DNA of 64,000 nucleotides, taken from the NCBI GenBank assembly GCA_023053685.1, contig JALIGW010000001.1, positions 161,637,547 to 161,701,546 of the forward strand, given 5' to 3'. The notes under the pieces are model-generated. The model was not told where the DNA came from and searched no databases. It saw only the letters and a program-made list of their open reading frames with translations. Within the stretch, counting starts at the first letter, position 1; every line of letters begins with the position of its first letter. Source of the stretch: Diadophis punctatus similis (Eukaryota > Chordata > Lepidosauria > Squamata > Dipsadidae). Of this stretch, positions 50,128 through 60,672 are shown in pieces. A program made the translations under genes and the position numbers.

Positions 50128-51302
50128 TTAGTCCCCAGGGAGGGCCTCCTGATTCTGGCTGGGACCACCACCCTGCAATGTTACCTGTTCCAGCACCCTG
50201 CGCCCAAAGTCAGCCTCCTGTGAGGCGAAGGCGTCCAGTCTGTAGTGCCGGACAAATGGTGTTGGGGATGCCCAGGTGGCAGCTCGGCAGATTTCCTCAA
50301 TGGAAGCCCTAGTGTTCCATGCGGCAGTGGTGGCTGCGCTGCGAGTGGAATGGGCAGTAATCCTGGTGGGTCGCGGCAGAGACAATTGTTCATATGCAAA
50401 GTTAATGACGTATCTAATCCACCGACCCACCATAACAGAGGATGCCTTCCTCCCCAAGGAAGTGTGGTGAAAGGAGACAAACAAGGCCTCAGTCCTGCGA
50501 AAGGCAGATGTTCTCTGAATGTAAATGTCCAGTGCACGCCTCACGTCCAGGAGGTGCCATTGTCTTTCACTGTCTGAGGATGGAGAAGGGTAGAAGGATG
50601 GTAGAACCACCTCCTGAGCCCGGTGGAAATAAGAGTTTACCTTTGGCATAAAGGTGGGATCCAACCGCAATACCACCCTGTCCTGATGGAATACACAGAG
50701 GTCACTCCTGATGGAAAGGGCAGCCAGTTCGGAAATGCGACGGGCGGAAGTGACAGCCACCAGGAAAACCACCTTGTCTGTCAGGTGGGCTAGAGAGGCA
50801 GAATCCAAAGGCTCAAAGGGCCCCCCCATGAGTGTTGATAACACTTTGGACAAGTCCCAGTGGGATACCTATGCACTACGGGAGGGCATCTATTCACTGC
50901 ACCCTTCAGGAACCTGGAGACTAGGGGGTGAGTGGAGAGTTTCCCCAGAGAGGGGCAAGACAGCACCGTGGACAGGGCGGCAATCTGGCGTTTGAGGGTA
51001 CTTGGGGAAAGACCCTTGGCTAGCCCCTGTCGTAGGAATTGAAGGACATTTATGACCGATAGGTCCAGAGGGGAATGACCCTCCCCAGCACACCATGAGC
51101 AGAAAGCCTTCCAGGAGGCGGAATAAATACGATGTGTGGAAGGTCTGCGGGAGTCAAGCAAGACCTCCATAATGTCCTCAGGGATCTGACGGCTCCTCAG
51201 AGTGAGCCGCTCAAGCGCCAGGCGGTCAGTTGCAACCAGTGAGGCTCTGGATGCTGCACTGACCCCTGGAGCAGTGACCACTCTGTCAGAGGGATCCTCC
51301 AT
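50128..51302 (-). CDS. DIRS tyrosine recombinase (frameshifted)
   Basis: The N-terminal SAM-like part (TLRSRQIPEDIMEVLLDSRR, RIYSASWKAFCSWC) is in one frame to about 50860; the catalytic part is in another from about 50853. Catalytic residues are visible: Arg in TSARRISELAAL, HxxR in RITAHSTRSAATT and the candidate Tyr in FVRHYRLDAF. The family inserts the element's circular DNA by recombination. A one-base indel near 50855-50880 breaks the frame. The start overlaps the end of pol. Confidence 0.85.
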
Positions 51303-53377
51303 GGGGGCGAGACCAACAGGGAGACCAGGTCGGCATACCAGGCTCTCCTTGGCCAGTCGGGTGCCAGAAGGACCACCTCGGCTCTTTCCTCCAGGAGTTT
51401 CCGGATGACCTGCGGAATGATGGGAATGGGAGGAAAGGCATAAAGTAACCCCCGAGGCCAGGTGCAGCGAAGGGCATCAACTCCTTCTGCCCCCTGAGTT
51501 TGATACCGGGACAGAAAGCTGGGCAGCTGGGCATTCCCTGGGGTGGCGAAGAGGTCCATTACAGGCTGACCGAATTGACCCACAAGTTGGTGGAAAAGAT
51601 CTAGGTGTAAACTCCACTCTGAGTGGTCTATCTGGTGCTGGCTAAGCCAGTCTGCCTTGGTGTTGTCCACCCCAGAAATATGTTCAGCAGAGAGGGACAA
51701 TAGGTGTTGTTCTGCCCACAGCCCCAACTGCATGGCCTCTGACATCAACTGCACAGACATGGTTCCCCCCTGTCTATTAATGTGGGCCTTGGTGGCCACA
51801 TTGTCAGTAAGGACCATCACATGAGAGTCCTGCAGAAGAGGTCTGAACTGCTGGAGGGCAAGGAAAACCGCCCGTAATTCCAGGACATTAATGGGTAGAG
51901 TTGTCTCATTTAGCGACCATGAACCCTGCGCCACCTGTGCTCCCGTATGAGCCCCCCAACCCGACAGGCTGGCATCTGTGGTGACCAAGATATGCCTTGG
52001 GGGGAGGAAACAGGTGCCCCTGTGGACTGCAGAGGTGGTCCACCAAATCAATGATCTCCGGACAGAAGTCTGTAGTCTCACTTTGGCTGGGGAGTGAGCT
52101 CTTCCCTGACGCTGGTAGGGAAGGAGGAGCCATTGGAGGTCCCTGGAGTGTAAGTGAGCCCATGGGACAATATGAATGGCCGAAATCATCTTGCCCAGGA
52201 GGGAGGACAGTAGGTTCAGTGGAGCTGAGTTTTGCCTCAGAACTTGCTGGGTTAAGGCCAATAGGCTGTCTCTCCGTTCCTGGGACAGGTATACCTTACA
52301 CTCCAGGGAATCAATGATCGCCCCCAGATGGACAATTCTGGTGGCGGGGGTTAGCTGGCTCTTGGAATGATTGACCAAGAAGCCAAGGTGGTCTAAGGCA
52401 TTAAGCACTACCTGGACATCTCTCTCAGCCTGAGAAGGAGAGGCTGAGGAGATGAGAATATCGTCCAGGTAACACTGGATCCTGATTGGAATGGATCTGA
52501 GGTGAGCGGTCAAGGCCGCTAGGACCTTCGTGAAGACCCTTGGCGCTGAGGACAGGCCAAAGGGGAGCGCCCCATATTCATAATGCACCCCTGCATAACA
52601 AAACCTCAAGTACTGGCGATGAGATGGCCGAATTGGAATGTGGAGGTAAGCCTCCGAGAGATCTATGGATGACAGTAGATCTCCCTTCCTAATGCTTGAG
52701 AGGATGGAACGCAGGGTGTGCATTTTGAATTTCTTGTGGACTATGAACCTGTTGAGGCGCTTAAGGTCCAAAATTGCTCTCCACCCTCCTGAGGATTTGG
52801 GCACTACAAATAAAATAGAGTAGAAGCCCTGCCCCTGTTGGTCCTCAGGCACCTGTTGGATGGCTCAAATGTCCAACAGATGCTGGATGGCCTGATTCAT
52901 GAGGACCCTTTTTTGTGAATTTGCTGAGATGGGGCATCGGAGGAAAAACCTCGGGGGGTTGGAGAGAAACTCAAGAGAAAGACCTGACTTCAGGGTTTCA
53001 CAGACCCATGCGTCATTGGTGATTTCCTCCCATCGACTGGCATAGAGTGCCAGGCGACCCCCTATGGGAGGAACGGACGGAGAATTACTTAGTCCGGCGG
53101 AAGGGGCGACCACCGGCCCCTCTAAAGGGCCGCTTGTATTGGTTCCCCCGGAAAGGACGGTCAGAGGAGAACCTCTGGCGTGGCCCGTATTGCCCCTGCC
53201 CTTGCCCTTGGAAATTTCCCTGAGGTTGGGGCTGGAATTTACTCTGTGGTTGATAGGCCCCTGTATAGTTCCTCCTGGGGAAGAAGGCTGACCTGGAGAA
53301 GGGCTTGCGGCCACCTGAGGGAAGGACCTTCTTTTTGTCCTTTGTCTCAACCAAAATTCGGTTGAGAGGCTCACCAA
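51197..53377 (-). CDS. DIRS pol: RT, RNase H, methyltransferase-like (one internal stop)
   Basis: Frame from 53377 to 51197, with TGA at 52865-52867 (a CGA to TGA change is the simplest reading, inferred). After it: GFYSILFVVPKSSGGWRAIL, SSIDLSEAYLHIPI (motif A Asp), GALPFGLSSAPRVF (B), CYLDDILIS (C, catalytic Asp pair), then RNase H with LVTTDASLSGWGAHTG, NVLELRAVFLAL and VLTDNVATKAHI. A VMDLFATPGNAQLPSF region is typical of the DIRS methyltransferase-like domain. The 5' part overlaps gag by ~290 nt. Copies the element RNA into DNA. Confidence 0.9.
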
Positions 53378-54749
53378 ATAGGTTCTGACCCGCTACAGGG
53401 CTGGAGGCCAGCTTCCATTTATACTTAACATCCGCAGACCAGTTGCGCAGCCAGGTCATGCGGCGCGCCACTGCTGCAGATGCCATGGCCCGTGCTGAGA
53501 ATCTGGCCGACTGAAGCGTGGCGTCAGAAGTAAATTGCGCTGCAGCCAGCAGCTTATTGAGGTCCTGGTGGGCGCGGAGGTCAGAGGGTGGCAGGTGGTC
53601 TTGGAGAGCGTGAAGCCACTTGACCGATGTCCTGCAAAAGAAGGAAGCGGTAGCAGCTGACTTCAGGGCCCACGCAGCCGACTGATTACCCCTCTGGAGT
53701 GTCGTCTCCATCTTACAGTCCTCCGGGCGAAGGAGTTCGTCTGGTTCACCGGACATCGAGGAGCTGGGAAACAGAGTCAGGACCGGGCTGTCCACGGGAG
53801 GCACTGTTAAATGCTGGGCCAAAGCAGAGTCAACGTTAAAGTATTTTTTGTCCAGGGCAGTGGACATTGACCTTGTAGTGGGGTTCTGCCACTGCTTTAG
53901 TACAGTCTCAACAAAGAGCTTCGGGGCAGGCACTACGTCAGATTGTGAAGCCGTGGGCTCGAACATGGGGTCTGGCTCCGCTGTTTGTGTGGTTGACCCA
54001 GCGGGTGGCAAAAGGTTGGCCGTAGTCTTTGCTTTGTGCAAGAGTGACCTAAATAAGGCAGGCTGAAACAGGGCAGAGGAAGCCACTGGCTCAGGGGCCA
54101 AGTCCTCATCATCGGACATGGCCAGGTCTGGGAGAATGGGCCCCAAATCTGCCCCCAGGTCGTTGTCATCCTGGAGGTCGGCTAGGGGATCAGAGCAGTC
54201 CTCGTCCCCCTCGTCGTTACCCTCTGGATCAGAATGGTCTGGACTGTCCCTGCTTAGGTGCTCTCTTGTGGCACAGGCTCTATGGGTGGTGGACTGTCCA
54301 GCCATTGCCCTAATTCCTGCCTCCACTCCCTTTCTGATCGCTTTATTGATCCTATCCTGGATCTCTTGTGATTGCAAAGGATCCAAATTGGAGGCTGCAC
54401 TGGGTGAGGCGGCCCTGGAAGGGACCCTGGGACCCCAAACGTTTCCTTCAGATCTACGCAGGTTTGCCCCATCGATGGATACATTATCAGGGGAGTGGGA
54501 CTGGGAGGTTCCCCGGTGATGTGGGGTAGCTCCCTTGTCATGCTTAGAAAGGCTTTTATCCCCTGGCTGAGAGGAATGCTTGGATTTAGAGACCCTATCT
54601 CTGGCAGGTGGAGCAGGGGATTGGGGCCTAATGGGGGATCGATCCCTGGTTGGAGAGGGAGATGCCACCCTTGTGTGGTCAGTCTGATCCACCATGGCCC
54701 TTGGGGTTTTAGCCTTTGCCTTGCCAGACTTTTGAGCTTTGTCAGCCAT
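53085..54749 (-). CDS. DIRS gag-like protein
   Basis: Open for 554 codons from ATG at 54747-54749 (MADKAQKSGKAKAKTPRAM) to 53085. The frame continues upstream to an ATG at 54872, but the later one begins the lysine-rich start usual for these proteins (inference). Ser/Pro-rich N-third, acidic middle (DPLADLQDDNDLGADL), helical core, and an Arg/Gly/Gln-rich C-terminus (QGQGQGQYGPRQRF) that could bind nucleic acid. Named gag by position; no zinc knuckle. Confidence 0.75.
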   Translation of the reverse strand: MADKAQKSGKAKAKTPRAMVDQTDHTRVASPSPTRDRSPIRPQSPAPPARDRVSKSKHSSQPGDKSLSKHDKGATPHHRGTSQSHSPDNVSIDGANLRRSEGNVWGPRVPSRAASPSAASNLDPLQSQEIQDRINKAIRKGVEAGIRAMAGQSTTHRACATREHLSRDSPDHSDPEGNDEGDEDCSDPLADLQDDNDLGADLGPILPDLAMSDDEDLAPEPVASSALFQPALFRSLLHKAKTTANLLPPAGSTTQTAEPDPMFEPTASQSDVVPAPKLFVETVLKQWQNPTTRSMSTALDKKYFNVDSALAQHLTVPPVDSPVLTLFPSSSMSGEPDELLRPEDCKMETTLQRGNQSAAWALKSAATASFFCRTSVKWLHALQDHLPPSDLRAHQDLNKLLAAAQFTSDATLQSARFSARAMASAAVARRMTWLRNWSADVKYKWKLASSPVAGQNLFGEPLNRILVETKDKKKVLPSGGRKPFSRSAFFPRRNYTGAYQPQSKFQPQPQGNFQGQGQGQYGPRQRFSSDRPFRGNQYKRPFRGAGGRPFRRTK

Positions 54750-56706
54750 GATGCAAGAGAAAAAGGGCTGCTCAGTTAAGAAGTTGCAGTCAAAATGGCC
54801 GCCAGCCACAAGGGTGACCCAAAATGGCTGACAGGGCTGTCTGAGGAGATGACAGAGTCTCAGTGTGGACAAGATGGCCGCTTGTCACCGGGCAGATTAG
54901 CAATGACAGAGGAGGCTGCTTACTGTGAAGACAGCCTGCAAATTCAGTTAAAGATTTCTTTCTTTTTTTTTTGTTTTTGTTTTTCAGGGAGTGCTGTCAA
55001 GGGCACTCACAAACCAGCTGTCTCTTGTCTTGGGCAGGCAGGCTTCTGGCTGGACGTCTGCTGCGAGGCCTGCTGTCGTGAGTGGAGTCAGGCCTCAGAA
55101 GCAAGGGCACGCCTCTCAGTTAGTCAGGTATGCTGGCAGGCTGCAGACGAAGAGATCCCAGCAGCTACGGCTCCTTTCGCGCCTCCGCAGCCACGGAGCG
55201 CTTTTGGACCGGCAAAAAAAGTCAGTTAGGGCTGCCGGTGGCTGAGCCAGCCGGTCCCAATCACCTCAGCTGTTCAGCGGCGTTATTATAGCCTCCGGGG
55301 CCTTGCGCGTGCCCGGGAGGCAACAGCTGATGGTCGGCAGATACGGAGTGTGCGGGTGGCAAGCGCTAGTCCGCCCCTGCGCCGACGAGGCCTTATCGCT
55401 CTTCCGATCCCTTTGACAGTCAGCTGGGGATCGGAAGGCTCGAGGATGGCACGGCCCGCCTGCGCTGGGCCGACCGAGGCAAGGGCACCACAAAAGAGAG
55501 GAAATCACCGATCTTCCTGGGTCTGTATGCCTGATGGCCCCTCGGCTCTCCCAGCGGCAGTTCGTAAGTCAAGGGGGTGTAGTTAACCCCTCGTTGACCA
55601 GACCCGGTGCCTGACAGCAAAAACAAAGGCCTCAAAATAAGCCCAGATAAGCGGTGGTGCCACCGCTGGCCCCCCCAATATTCAGGGGCCCTTTCCCTCT
55701 CCCTCAGCAGCCGGTATTTATCTAAGGATTGATCATGCAGTAAAAGGAAAAATTACAAAAAGGAGCAGAAGAAGTTGGATTGGAAAAAAGGCACTAGTCG
55801 ATGGCTATGACTGAGTCAAAAGAGGGGGAATCTAGGCCTAGAGCCACCTTTTATACTTTTCCAGACTCAGTCATCATTGGCTAGAAGGCTGTGCCAATAC
55901 CCAATCTTGGCGGCTAGCTCCACCCACTATGGAGAATGATGAATCTTCTCTAATGATTGGTCAAGAATCTCTTTAATAACAGATACGAGCTCAGAATTAG
56001 GCATCCTCGTAGCTCCCTCTAGTGGTCAAAGACTATAATTTATTTATTTATTTGTTTTTATTTTTTCCCGGTCAGAGTTCTTAAAAATCAGCAAATTTCA
56101 ACTACCCACAACAAAACAACACACAGCAACTAATTATTTTAAAAGTAGTAGATTAAAGTCACAACTTTTATCCTTATATATCAAAAGAAAGAATATTCCA
56201 TGTTTCCTTATTTTGGCTACCTCTAGCAATCTTCTCCCTGTCATTTAATAGTAAAGAAGAAGTCTCAAAAATGGCGTGCAAAGCTTCAGAAAGGAATAGT
56301 ATGCTGTAACTATAGAGAGTCTCTTTTAGCTTGTAAAGATAATAGCCTCATGAATTGTTTAAGAAATGAAGGGCATGGCTTATTATCCATTTGAAAAATA
56401 AATTCCAAAATGGCTGTTTTATCCAACAACAACATGATTTCGACCCCGCCTCCCAGCTTCAGCTCACCAGTTGTTCTGGAAGCTCGGCTTCTAAAACTGT
56501 TTGCAGGCTGTTGTTGTTATCAGATGATATTGAGGGATGATTCTGGGACTTTCCTTAACCTCGGAGAATCAAGTAGACAAAAGGAAGCATGTTCCTTCTG
56601 TTGTTGTGTTGAAAAAATGATAGTCCAGAGAGAGGAGATTCTCTGGGCATGTCAGTTGCCAGCCATGTCTTCACAGGAAGTGGGGGGGGGTTAGGGGACC
56701 GTGAAC

Positions 56707-57745
56707 ATGATGTCAGCCAAGGCAGTGACCAGGAGGAAGCTAAGTGCTGGGGGAATCATTGTCCAGGCCTCTCCCCGGGCTGGATCTCTCCGAATGGACT
56801 GAGGTGGTCGGGAGCCTAGGAGACTCATCCAGAGCCAGGTGGTCCATTGGAGTCAGGAAGAAGGAAGAATGGGAAGGAAGAACCAAAGGGGTGACCCTCA
56901 CCCGAGACAGCCATGGTAGCCAATGATGGGAGCGGCAACCAGAGCTGGAAGAGGACGAGGAGAAGGCAAGTGGAGAATCTGACCATGCTGACCTGCTGTT
57001 GAAGCAAGCCATGCAGTTCATGATGAATGCCTTCCAAACCTTGAAGGCATGTGAACTCCATGCCATGGCTGCCGCCCACGAGTCCTGGCAGACTCAAAAG
57101 GAGGAACATGGAGGATGGGTGTCAGCGCTGGACACCATGGTGGGAGTGTCACCAACTCCAGCTGTTGCCACCATTGCTATGGGTGCATCACCGAGGGGGG
57201 ATGCCAGAGTTGCTGCCCTGGTGCGGGCTGGCCAGGCAAAATGACCCCACCCCTCAGCATGAAGTTTGATGGAGACTCCCAACAGCTGGGATTTTTCATG
57301 GCCCACATTCTGACCTACATGAAAGAGTTTGGGCCAGAAATTCCTTCTGAAGGCACCAAGGTGAGGAGTGAGGAGTGTCACCCTGGCGCTGGAAGGGGCC
57401 ACAGCTCTCTGCATGATGACACTTCACAACGCAAATATACCGAAACTGAGAAACTGTGATCACTTCATGATGACATTTTGTTGGCAGTTTGAGGACCCTC
57501 TAGTTGACTGCAAAACAAGGGACTGCATCAAGACAATGCATCAAGGCCATAGAGTGGTGGCAGAGTACACCGAGAAATTTCTTGACCTGGCATGCCAGTT
57601 CAATGACTGGCCGCAGGATATCCTCATCAACTGTTTCAAGGATGGATTGAATGACAATATGTACAATGCCTGCATCTCAAGGGGAGCCTCCATAACCCTC
57701 CATGACTGGTATGACTGGTATGACCTGGGGGATCCCACCCGCTGC
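56707..57745 (+). pseudogene. Ty3/Gypsy gag (frameshifted)
   Basis: Starts MMSAKAVTRRKLSAG. Frame changes follow, then LMETPNSWDF-like matrix/capsid sequence, and an open stretch with LHNANIPKLRNCDHFMMTF, WQFEDPLVDCKTRDC and YTEKFLDLACQFNDW, the retrotransposon gag (capsid) domain. Stops lie near 57241 and elsewhere. It is cut by the LTR at 57753. Confidence 0.7.
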
Positions 57746-57752
57746 CACCAGT

Positions 57753-58852
57753 TGTGGGGGACACCACCCGTCCCCTTCCTGTCAGGTTTATTGTTTTATA
57801 TGTCTTGGTAGCGATTTGTGTTTAATTTTCCTTTTATATCTCCCTGACCAAGGGTTGCACCCTCTGTTTCACTTCTCTCTGTCTTTAGAGGCTTGCTTTT
57901 ACTTTTACAACATCTCTAAGCTCTACAGGATTGTTTGAGATTTGCTTTATGTGAGGAATAGACAGACGTTGACACATTTCTTTAACAAACTAGTAAACAG
58001 TTTATTTAAATACAACTTCTCAGTAATTGTCAAGTGGATTTGTTAAAGCCACAATCAGCTTATTTAATTCTTTCTTTTTCTCTTCTTCCCCTCTGAGACT
58101 CTGTTTGCTTTCCTGACTAAATCTAAGCAAATCCAATTCTTCTTTGTTTCTAGGCCTATAGCTAAGAGCACGTTTCACCGTTTATCTCTATCCACAGATT
58201 ACTAAATATATATCAATCAATCTTGTTCCCTGACCCTGGCTCCTGCTTCCAACAGAACTGCCTAAGGTCTATCTTTCTCTCCTGTCAACTTCCCTCTTGG
58301 ACAGTCAAATTCAGGCAGAGATTCTCTATAAATCTTTCCTCTTTTGAAGTCACACACAGAGCTCCTCAGCTCTCCACACTAAGCCTTCCCTCCTGGGATT
58401 TACCACATAACAGAGCTTCCCTCAGCTCTTCACAGCACTCCTCACTAAATCCTTCCTTCATGGAAGTTCACACAAAACAGAGAGCTTTCTTCAGCTCTTC
58501 TCACTAATACAGACAGAGAGCTTTCTTCTAGCTCTTCTTACTAAACCTTCCTTCTTTTGGAAGTTACCACATAACATAACAGAGAGCTCCACATCTCTCT
58601 CAGCCAAGCCTTTTATAGTTCCTGGCCCTGCTATCTATGAACCGATTGGCTGTCTCTTATGATGTCATCTATCCCCCTCCCTTCTGGATCACTGGGATAA
58701 ACACCTCCCCCTTTCTACTTACCATACATTTTAAAAGCTGTCTGGCTCTATACTTACTTGTTTAAACAGTTCCTTTTAACAACATTATAACTTTATACAA
58801 CAACTTACTATTCTACATTCAGTAGGGTGTACACCTGTATGCGGGCACCACA
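57753..58852 (-). mobile_element. LTR (1.1 kb) inserted in the Gypsy gag
   Basis: On the minus strand it runs from TGTGGTGCCC to GTCCCCCACA. TATA-like ACTATAAAAGG lies at about 58612-58622, and AATAAACTG near 57990. Next to its 3' edge TGGCAGCGGGTGGGATCC resembles a primer-binding site for tRNA-Leu (inference), so this may be a 5' LTR plus leader. The gag segment CATGACTGGTATGACCTGG is present on both sides. Confidence 0.55.
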
Positions 58853-59240
58853 CCCTTCATGACTGGTATGACCTGGATGAAGAGGTAGAGATCGACCAGG
58901 CATGTAACAAGTCCCAACTGACCTGGCCATGGAAAAAATCACCCCCAGAGTACAGAGAGGTGACAAAACCACAAAACCCACAGTCACGCTCCACTTCTTG
59001 CTTCAAATGCAGCCAGAAAGGGCACTGGGTGGCAGAATGCAAGACCAGCCACCTGACTAAGCACCCACTCCTGATCCTGCAGGGAAGGCCACGAAGGTGC
59101 CACTGAAGGCTAGGTAGATAACTCTGAAGGAATTGGAAGTCATCGAGTTCACCCTGTCACCCAAGCAGGACAAGGGAACTCTGACCCCACCAACCGATGG
59201 CCAGGGGATAACTAACAATGACTCTGATGATGACCCCCTA
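58853..59240 (+). pseudogene. Ty3/Gypsy gag, nucleocapsid part
   Basis: Resumes the gag frame (HDWYDLDEEVEIDQACNKSQ) and carries one zinc knuckle CFKCSQKGHWVAEC (58999-59040, CX2CX4HX4C) that would bind RNA. A stop follows in the frame near 59105. Confidence 0.75.
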
Positions 59241-59243
59241 GTA

Positions 59244-59584
59244 CAGGGGTCAGCAACCTGCGGCTCTGGAGCTGCATGTGGCTCTTTCATTTCTCTGCTG
59301 CAGCTCCCTGTTGCTCAAAATATGCATCACAACTGCCAATGTGCAACACCCACCAACACGCAATTTATTAAGCTTTTCGACTCCTGGTAGGCCAACCATG
59401 GATAAATCCAAGAAAAGAAAAGTTTCAGAAGAAAACAGAATCTTCAATTCAACTATATATGCTAGTTTTGTGGCCGCTCAGGAAATAGTCATGCATGGGA
59501 AGAGATTTGTGGCTCCCGGTGTTTTCTTTTCTGTGAGAAACGGGTCCAAATAGCTCTCTGAGTGTTTAAGATTGCCGACCCCTG
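59244..59584 (+). mobile_element. hAT element with transposase N-terminus remnant
   Basis: Ends CAGGGGTCAGCAACCTGCGG and GATTGCCGACCCCTG, duplication CCCTAGTA / CCCTAATA (59236-59243, 59585-59592; 7 of 8). Inside, MDKSKKRKVSEENRIFNST resembles the start of hAT transposases before the BED finger; the rest is deleted. 341 bp, splitting the Gypsy internal region. Confidence 0.82.
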
Positions 59585-59639
59585 CCCTAATAAGTAAGTG
59601 GCCCAATCACACCAGTAACAATCCCCATAGAGCTAAGTT

Positions 59640-59790
59640 TCCAGGCTTTGGGGTTGAAAGCTAATTTACATGCCTTATTAGACTCAGGATGTACCAGGTG
59701 CCTGGTTAATCCAGAACTGGTCAAAAGGTTGGGGAGTCCTCTTGAGGTGGCTGAAAGTCCCAATCGCTTTTTGCCAACTAGATGGATGAG
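59640..59790 (+). pseudogene. Ty3/Gypsy protease fragment
   Basis: Encodes NLHALLDSGCTRCLVNPELV: the aspartic-protease DSG active-site motif at about 59680. The frame is lost beyond about 59830; RT and integrase are not seen. Confidence 0.65.
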
Positions 59791-59979
59791 TAGCAGGAGG
59801 CATCCTGGTGAATTTTGTCAGAGCCCATAGAAATCCAGATGGGGGCCCATGTAGAGATTCTAAACTTTATATTGGCACCTGGGATGGAACGTCCACTGGT
59901 GCTAGGGCTAGCTTGGCTAAAGAAGTGGAACATCTATGTGAACTGGAGAAGGAGGCTGTTAAAAATCTGAATAAACCAC

Positions 59980-60300
59980 CCATTTATTTATTTGTCAAAC
60001 ATGTACAGGATAGTAGTTGTTTGTATAAACATAACATAGGTTTAAAAAGTACCAATAAAAGAGGACAGTAGGACAGGGACGGTAGGCACAGTGGTGTGCT
60101 TATGCACGCCCCTTACAGACCTCTTAGAAATGGGGAGAGATCGACTGTAGACAGTCTAAGATTAACGTCTTTGGGGTTTGGGGAAGAAACCACAGAGTCA
60201 GGTAGTGCATTCCAGGCATTGATCACTCTGTTGCTGAAGTCGTATTTTCTGCAGTCGAGTTTGGAGCGGTTTACATTAAGTTTGAATCTATTACGTGTTC
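59980..60300 (-). mobile_element. LINE 3' fragment
   Basis: The minus strand encodes NRFKLNVNRSKLDCRKYDFS and NRVINAWNALPDSVV, a LINE C-terminal tail, followed by the GGACAGGGACGGTAGGCAC sequence seen at 28380 and an A-rich end at 59985. Confidence 0.65.
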
Positions 60301-60416
60301 CAGCACAAGCATGCCCCCTGGGCAGCGCCTCTTCTGGGTTGCGGGCCAGACGAGCACATGCGCGCTCGCCCTTTTCGGCACTCAGTGCCGAAAAGGTTCA
60401 CCATCACTGCTCTAGC
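60300..60416. mobile_element. hAT-type terminus fragment
   Basis: Right-hand end GAAAAGGTTCACCATCACTG with the hairpin TTTTCGGCACTCAGTGCCGAAAA. Only one end is recognised. Confidence 0.45.
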
Positions 60417-60672
60417 CCAACTCTTACACTATAAGGTATATTCTAATGAGCTAACAGAGATTTTTCCCTGACAGACAAGGCTGAAAAAGAATATTGCTAA
60501 CCTTTGGGCAGATTGTTCTGCCATCAATGTTATTCAGGCTTGAGACCTCACTAAAGAAACTCTGTATTTGGCCAAGACAGGTATTTGACACCACCCGAAT
60601 TCAGTCCCTGTTAAAGTCTGGGCAGAGAGCCAAGACAGTGATGGAGGTAGACATCAACCTTGGGAACTCCAA

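Larger units (their letters stand above)
49662..55937 (-). mobile_element. DIRS retrotransposon, near full length
   Basis: Order on the minus strand: left inverted terminal repeat (55937 to about 55807), gag, pol with RT, RNase H and methyltransferase-like domain, tyrosine recombinase, internal complementary region (50024-50112), right terminal repeat (about 49822 to 49662). The two terminal repeats are inverted copies (CCAATGATGACTGAGTCTGG on both). No target duplication is seen; both edges share AAT, as expected for recombinase-mediated insertion of a circle. Defects: one TGA in pol (52865-52867) and a frameshift in the recombinase. It is inserted in the 48245-56693 element. Confidence 0.93.
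48245..56693 (-). mobile_element. Poly(A)-tailed retro-insertion, itself split by hAT and DIRS
   Basis: On the minus strand the segment ends in an A-rich tail (TTTTTTTT at 48245 on the plus strand). It is bounded by GGGGATTGTGAACAT (48230-48244) and GGGGACCGTGAACAT (56694-56708), 13 of 15 alike. Without the hAT (49127-49462) and DIRS (49662-55937) insertions about 1.8 kb remains. It is AT-rich, with short frames only (one starting MLLLDKTAILEFIFQMDNKP), so an L1-like or non-autonomous LINE is inferred. Confidence 0.6.
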
